Source of the DNA: Melioribacter roseus
GTDB lineage: Bacteria; Bacteroidota; Ignavibacteria; Ignavibacteriales; Melioribacteraceae
Assembly: GCA_020722005.1 (NCBI GenBank)
Contig: DYLP01000020.1
Coordinates: 1 to 45,851 of the forward strand
Length of the DNA: 45,851 nt
Direction of reading: 5' to 3'
Position numbers and translations under genes: made by a program. The notes under the pieces were generated by a model that had not been told where the DNA came from, searched no databases, and saw only the letters and a list, made by a program, of their open reading frames with translations. Positions 42,425 to 45,851 of the stretch are shown here, in pieces (position 1 is the stretch's first letter; every line of letters begins with the position of its first letter).

Positions 42425-44368
42425 TTATTCAATAATTGCAACCCATCCGCCGCCGGGAGCCAGATTAATTTCTATTTGATCTCCTTTTTTGACAGTAGAT
42501 TTAACGACCTTATAATCATTCCCATTACGATCTGCATTTATACCGTCCTGATAAATTGTAATTTTGTAATCTCTTTCGTTTTCTAAAAACGAAAAATCGA
42601 GTTTTAAAGTTCTCGGACTCCAGTCGGTCATGGCACCCACGAACCATTTATTGCCGGATTTTCTGGCAATGGCAACATAGTCGCCCACTTTTGCATCGAG
42701 CACTTTGGTATTGTCCCAGACGGTTGGCACAATTGAAAGGAAATCCAACGATTCTTTTTCACGAAGATAATTCGTTGGACTGTCTGCCAGCATTTGCAAA
42801 GGACTTTCAAAAATAACGTACATAGCAAGCTGGTGGCACCTTGTGCCCTGGCTCATCGGTTGCGTGAAAATATCTCTAAAATTTTCTTTAATTGCATTGT
42901 TCATTGCACCAGGTGTATAGTCCATCGGTCCAGCGAGCATCCGGATGAAAGGAATTGTAACATTGTGTTCGGGCGTAACGTTGTTGCTCCATTTGTTATG
43001 CTCCAGACCTAAAACACCCTCGCTTGTAATTACATTCGGATACGTTCTGTACAGTCCAGTGGGTTTATATGCACCGTGAAAATCGACGAGCAATTTTCTT
43101 CTGGCAGCTTCTCTAGCAACTTTATAATAGTAATTGACCATCCAGGCATCGTCCCTCTGCATGAAATCGACTTTAATTCCTTTGACGCCGAGTTTCTCAA
43201 AAAGATTCATTGCTTCTTCGAATTGGTCGTCGAGTGTTTTCCAGATTACCCATAAAATTATTCCTACGTTTTTTTCTTTAGCATATTCAACAATTTCCCT
43301 GACGTTAATTCCCGGACTTTCTTCTAAGAGGTTGCCCAGTTTATACCAGCCTTCGTCAAGAATTACATACTCGATTCCGTGCTGAGATGCAAAGTCGATA
43401 TAATACTTATATGTATCTGTATTAATGCCTGCTCTGAAATCGACCTTATAAATATTGTTTGCATTCCACCAATCCCATGCCACTTTACCGGGTTTTACCC
43501 ATGAAAAATCGATATCGGGATCATCTGGCTGAGCAAGTTTATAAACCATTGTATTTTCGATTAGCATACCGTCGTTATCTGAAATTACAAATACACGCCA
43601 CGGAAAATTTCTTTTTCCATTTGTGCGAACAATATAATCCTTCCGTTTTGTCACATAAACATCCCTGTCGCTTTTGATTTCGGTTTCAGCGGGATAAAAC
43701 GGAAAGACTCCTTTCAGAGCCGTGGAATTCGTGCCCCTGAGATAGAGTCCTGCATAATCATACAGATCCGATTCGGTGATAGCAACTTTAAGCGAATTAT
43801 TCAAATCGACTAAAGCCGGAAGCGAGCAAAAGCTTTTCCCGTCGATTTTACTAATCGGAAGATATTTATAAAGACGTTCTGAGTGAGACACAAAACTATC
43901 TTCCTGAGGGAAGTAGACATTGAAATCGTTTGCAAAGTTTGCTTCAAAAATTTCGTCTTTCACAGTTATCGAATCATCGAACTTAGTCGATATTCTGTAA
44001 CCGAAACCTTCATTGTAAACTCTTACCTGTAGAGTAAAATTATTTTCAAAGTCTAAACGCAACTCGTTGAATTCATCTCCGATTACAGCATATTTTTGTT
44101 TTACTACAGGTTTTAATTCGCGGTCGACATAATCGATTGACTTATTTTTTACGGAAGGGTCCTTTCCCAATATTTCTGTGTCAAGTATTAGTGAAATTTT
44201 AGAGGGTTTGATAATTAAGAGATTGTTATAAAAAACAGAGTATGAAAGTTGATTGTCTGTGTTGATTGTAACTTTCAATTTTTTTGAAGGCGATTCAACA
44301 TTATACTGACCTGCATTCAGAAAAAGAGGCAGAAAAAATAAGACAGTTAACGAAATTATTCTTTTCAT
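42425..44368 (-). CDS. Secreted GH97 glycoside hydrolase (retaining, alpha-galactosidase-like)
   Basis: This 647-aa enzyme has a signal peptide (MKRIISLTVLFFLPLFLNAG), an N-terminal beta-sandwich (VESPSKKLKVTINTDNQLSY) and the GH97 barrel (KVAWDWWNANNIYKVDF, YVILDEGWYKL). Asp401 in GIKVDFMQRDD occupies the position of the nucleophile in retaining GH97 enzymes (Asp415 in Bacteroides BT1871), and Glu450 (VITSEGV) fits the acid/base. Inverting SusB-type members lack that Asp. An exo-acting alpha-galactosidase-type activity is therefore likely. It overlaps the NeuB-like stop by one base (TAATG), an odd partner for a secreted glycosidase. Confidence 0.92.
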   Translation of the reverse strand: MKRIISLTVLFFLPLFLNAGQYNVESPSKKLKVTINTDNQLSYSVFYNNLLIIKPSKISLILDTEILGKDPSVKNKSIDYVDRELKPVVKQKYAVIGDEFNELRLDFENNFTLQVRVYNEGFGYRISTKFDDSITVKDEIFEANFANDFNVYFPQEDSFVSHSERLYKYLPISKIDGKSFCSLPALVDLNNSLKVAITESDLYDYAGLYLRGTNSTALKGVFPFYPAETEIKSDRDVYVTKRKDYIVRTNGKRNFPWRVFVISDNDGMLIENTMVYKLAQPDDPDIDFSWVKPGKVAWDWWNANNIYKVDFRAGINTDTYKYYIDFASQHGIEYVILDEGWYKLGNLLEESPGINVREIVEYAKEKNVGIILWVIWKTLDDQFEEAMNLFEKLGVKGIKVDFMQRDDAWMVNYYYKVAREAARRKLLVDFHGAYKPTGLYRTYPNVITSEGVLGLEHNKWSNNVTPEHNVTIPFIRMLAGPMDYTPGAMNNAIKENFRDIFTQPMSQGTRCHQLAMYVIFESPLQMLADSPTNYLREKESLDFLSIVPTVWDNTKVLDAKVGDYVAIARKSGNKWFVGAMTDWSPRTLKLDFSFLENERDYKITIYQDGINADRNGNDYKVVKSTVKKGDQIEINLAPGGGWVAIIE

Positions 44369-45237
44369 TATCCGCTCCTACGTAATTTTATTTTATTTTT
44401 TAATTCGCTTTCGTAGACTTTCTTTACACCGTCACCCAGAGCCTTTTCGATATCGCGTATATCTTTCACCAGTCTAAACATTCCACCAATTTCAACGGAG
44501 GCAGCCTGGTCTGTGCCCCACATGGCTCTGTCGAGAGTTATATGTCGTTCAATAAAAGTAGCCCCTAATGCAACTGCAGCAAGCGATGGCGCCAGTCCTG
44601 TTTCGTGACCTGAATATCCGATTGGAATTTCAGGATATTTTTTTTTATATGTTTCAATTACACGTAGATTTAATTCTTCCAGACTGCATGGATAAGTCGA
44701 GGTCGACTGAGCGATCAAAAGATTTTTCTTTCCAAGGAAATTTACTGCTCGGTCTATTTCTTCAAGTGTGGACATTCCAGTCGAAAGCATAATCGGTTTG
44801 CCAGTCGATTTAATTCTGGCTAACAATCGATCGTCTGTAAGAGAAGCCGATGCAACTTTATACATAACCGGGTCAAACTTTTCGAGGAACTCGACAGCTT
44901 CTTCGTCCCATGCAGAAGCGAACCAGTCGATGCCCTTCGATTTGCAATACCGATCGATTTCGTCGTATTCATCGTAACCGAATTCAACCTTGCGACGGTA
45001 TTCAATATAAGTAATTCTTCCCCAGGGAGTATCTCGTTCGAGGTGCCACTGGTCTTTTGGGACGCACAATTCGGGCGTGCGTTTTTGAAATTTTACGGCG
45101 TCGCAGCCTGCAAAGACAGCACCGTCGATCAGTTTTTTTGCCAGTTCAAGCGAGCCATTGTGATTAATTCCAATTTCTGCAATTACATAAACTCGTTCAC
45201 CATCACCAATAAATTTTTTGCCCACTTTTACTCTCAT
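44368..45237 (-). CDS. NeuB-family nonulosonate synthase lacking the SAF domain
   Basis: This 289-aa TIM-barrel synthase has the NeuB signature: VIAEIGINHNGSLELAKKLI, GCDAVKFQKR, FASAWDEEAVEFL, KVASASLTDD, IMLSTGMSTLEEID, STSTYPCSLEELN, GYSGHETG and GATFIERHITLD. It condenses phosphoenolpyruvate with an amino sugar, hexose or sugar phosphate to make a sialic-acid-like nine-carbon sugar. Usual NeuB/PseI/LegI proteins run about 335-350 aa with a C-terminal antifreeze-like SAF domain, which is absent here. The KdsC-type phosphatase overlaps by ATGA. The pair resembles Bacteroides KDN-9-phosphate synthase with its phosphatase, so the product may be KDN-like, but no CMP-transferase gene is visible. 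Confidence 0.88.
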   Translation of the reverse strand: MRVKVGKKFIGDGERVYVIAEIGINHNGSLELAKKLIDGAVFAGCDAVKFQKRTPELCVPKDQWHLERDTPWGRITYIEYRRKVEFGYDEYDEIDRYCKSKGIDWFASAWDEEAVEFLEKFDPVMYKVASASLTDDRLLARIKSTGKPIMLSTGMSTLEEIDRAVNFLGKKNLLIAQSTSTYPCSLEELNLRVIETYKKKYPEIPIGYSGHETGLAPSLAAVALGATFIERHITLDRAMWGTDQAASVEIGGMFRLVKDIRDIEKALGDGVKKVYESELKNKIKLRRSG

Positions 45238-45773
45238 TTCTTTCTCTTTTTAGTTTCTTTCATTTTGGCTTCGATTATTAACTCGGCAAGGTCACGGAAT
45301 GCGCCATTTCCGCCGCTGTGTTTTAGAATAACATCTGCCACCTTTTTGGCAAATGGAGTTGCATCAGAAGGACATGCTGCAAGTCCCACAAGTTTCATAA
45401 TACTAATATCATTTGTGTCATCACCAATGAATGCCACCTCCTCATTTGAGAGATTTTTTCTTTTCAGAATTTCTTCCAGAAGTTTTTCTTTCTCCATAAC
45501 GCCCATGTGCAGTTCTTTAATCTTGAGTTTGTCTACACGGGATTTAACAATGTTTGTATCCTCTCGGGTAACAATTCCCGTTTCGACATCGACGAGACTT
45601 CTCAAACGTTCAACACCCATACCGTCACGAATTGAAAAGCGCTTCATTAATTCTCCTTCAGCAGAATAATAAACTCCAGTATCAGTCAATACTCCATCTA
45701 CATCAGTAAGGAGCAATTTTATTTTCGAAGCTTTTTTATAAAGATCTTTTTTTGTAGTCTTTTTTTTCGACAT
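45234..45773 (-). CDS. KdsC-family HAD phosphatase
   Basis: This 179-aa HAD-superfamily phosphatase has the motif-I LLLTDVDGVLTDTGVYYS, the motif-II Thr in GIVTREDT, and the motif-III/IV VAFIGDDTNDISIMKL. It is the tetrameric KdsC type that hydrolyses KDO-8-phosphate or, in Bacteroides, KDN-9-phosphate. Coupling by ATGA to a NeuB-like gene favours a nonulosonate-9-phosphate. It is the first gene of the operon and starts 28 nt after the 51-bp repeat. Basic C-terminus (KMKETKKRKK) is unremarkable. Confidence 0.9.
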   Translation of the reverse strand: MSKKKTTKKDLYKKASKIKLLLTDVDGVLTDTGVYYSAEGELMKRFSIRDGMGVERLRSLVDVETGIVTREDTNIVKSRVDKLKIKELHMGVMEKEKLLEEILKRKNLSNEEVAFIGDDTNDISIMKLVGLAACPSDATPFAKKVADVILKHSGGNGAFRDLAELIIEAKMKETKKRKK

Positions 45774-45800
45774 ATCAAATTCCTTATTTTGTTTAATAAA

Positions 45801-45851
45801 CCCAGATTTGTCATTAGAGAAAAGTTTGTTTTGACAAACATAGAAATAATA
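45801..45851 (-). repeat. 51-bp repeat, copy 2 (inverted partner of 65-115)
   Basis: Read on the minus strand these 51 bases equal 65-115 with one mismatch. TATGTTTG lies at 45842-45835, a possible -7 element for the kdsC-neuB-GH97 operon whose first ATG is at 45773. The window ends exactly within or at the edge of the repeat, so it may be longer. Any -33 element would lie outside the window. Confidence 0.9.

Noticed and set aside
45043-45669. 208-aa frame on the + strand opposite kdsC/neuB
   Set aside because: It is antisense to two well-supported coupled genes and its composition (Ser/Phe/Ile rich) is that of a shadow frame.

Overview
The window reads like part of a chromosome from the Ignavibacteria (Bacteroidota/Chlorobiota side of the FCB group), probably close to Melioribacter. 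The grounds are a type IX secretion C-terminal signal of the FQNYPNPFNPST type ending in a 'GVYFYRL...' segment, promoter-like elements of the Bacteroidota type (TTG, about 20 nt, TANNTTTG), low G+C, and many secreted carbohydrate- and peptide-degrading enzymes. The organism is inferred, not proven. No rRNA, tRNA, CRISPR array or intact mobile element was seen.

Layout. 0-6.9 kb: an unusual membrane sensor kinase (beta-propeller, VCBS repeats and ASPIC ectodomain fused to a NarL-type kinase), its response regulator, and a T9SS-exported sialidase-like/LamG protein. 6.9-7.2 kb: a decayed IS256-type element and hairpins. By eye, base composition changes across this point. 7.3-13.2 kb: peptide scavenging, with a secreted S9 peptidase, a DUF1232 protein, a secreted S46 dipeptidyl peptidase, a rotted second S46 copy and a rotted zinc-ribbon gene. 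13.4-18.6 kb: methionine/threonine synthesis, with thrA, then a SAM-I riboswitch with its own promoter and terminator in front of metY-metX. 18.7-22 kb: DUF1289, an ATP-grasp ligase divergent from a C39-like cysteine peptidase, a SixA-type phosphatase and an HD-domain protein. 22.0-22.8 kb: a deletion scar joining the N-terminus of a ccoI-type copper ATPase to a tail resembling the SafE-like exporter found in cbb3 oxidase clusters. 22.9-26 kb: a YdfG-like reductase and aconitase. 26.2-29.3 kb: a compact secreted pectin-degradation cassette (cupin, esterase, PL10 pectate lyase, SGNH esterase). 29.3-33.4 kb: purU, a BASS-type transporter, an MgtC/DUF4010 membrane protein, a nitroreductase and a YjbQ protein. 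33.4-33.8 kb: dense non-coding repeats. 33.8-39.9 kb: a tight five-gene run on the minus strand (PAS kinase, NtrC-type regulator, KdgF-like cupin, active and inactive M16 peptidases). 40-41.6 kb: a MuiA-like protein. 41.6-45.8 kb: an operon of KdsC-like phosphatase, NeuB-like synthase lacking its SAF domain, GH97 glycosidase and a sterol-desaturase-like membrane protein.

Most striking observations: (i) a 51-bp sequence present at both window ends in inverted orientation with one mismatch, lying upstream of the outermost gene at each end and carrying a TATGTTTG promoter-like motif; (ii) the VCBS/ASPIC sensor kinase; (iii) a heptanucleotide tandem repeat inside the coding sequence of a T9SS sorting signal, where slippage would change frame; (iv) the ccoI/safE-like deletion scar, one of four decayed loci in the window; (v) the ATP-grasp/C39 pair and the truncated NeuB operon, whose products are not predictable from sequence alone.

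How the genes fit together: the organism appears to live on external polymers (pectin, alpha-galactosides or other glycans, peptides), sensing them through two-component systems. It makes methionine by direct sulfhydrylation under SAM control. At this locus it has lost cytochrome cbb3 oxidase assembly genes.
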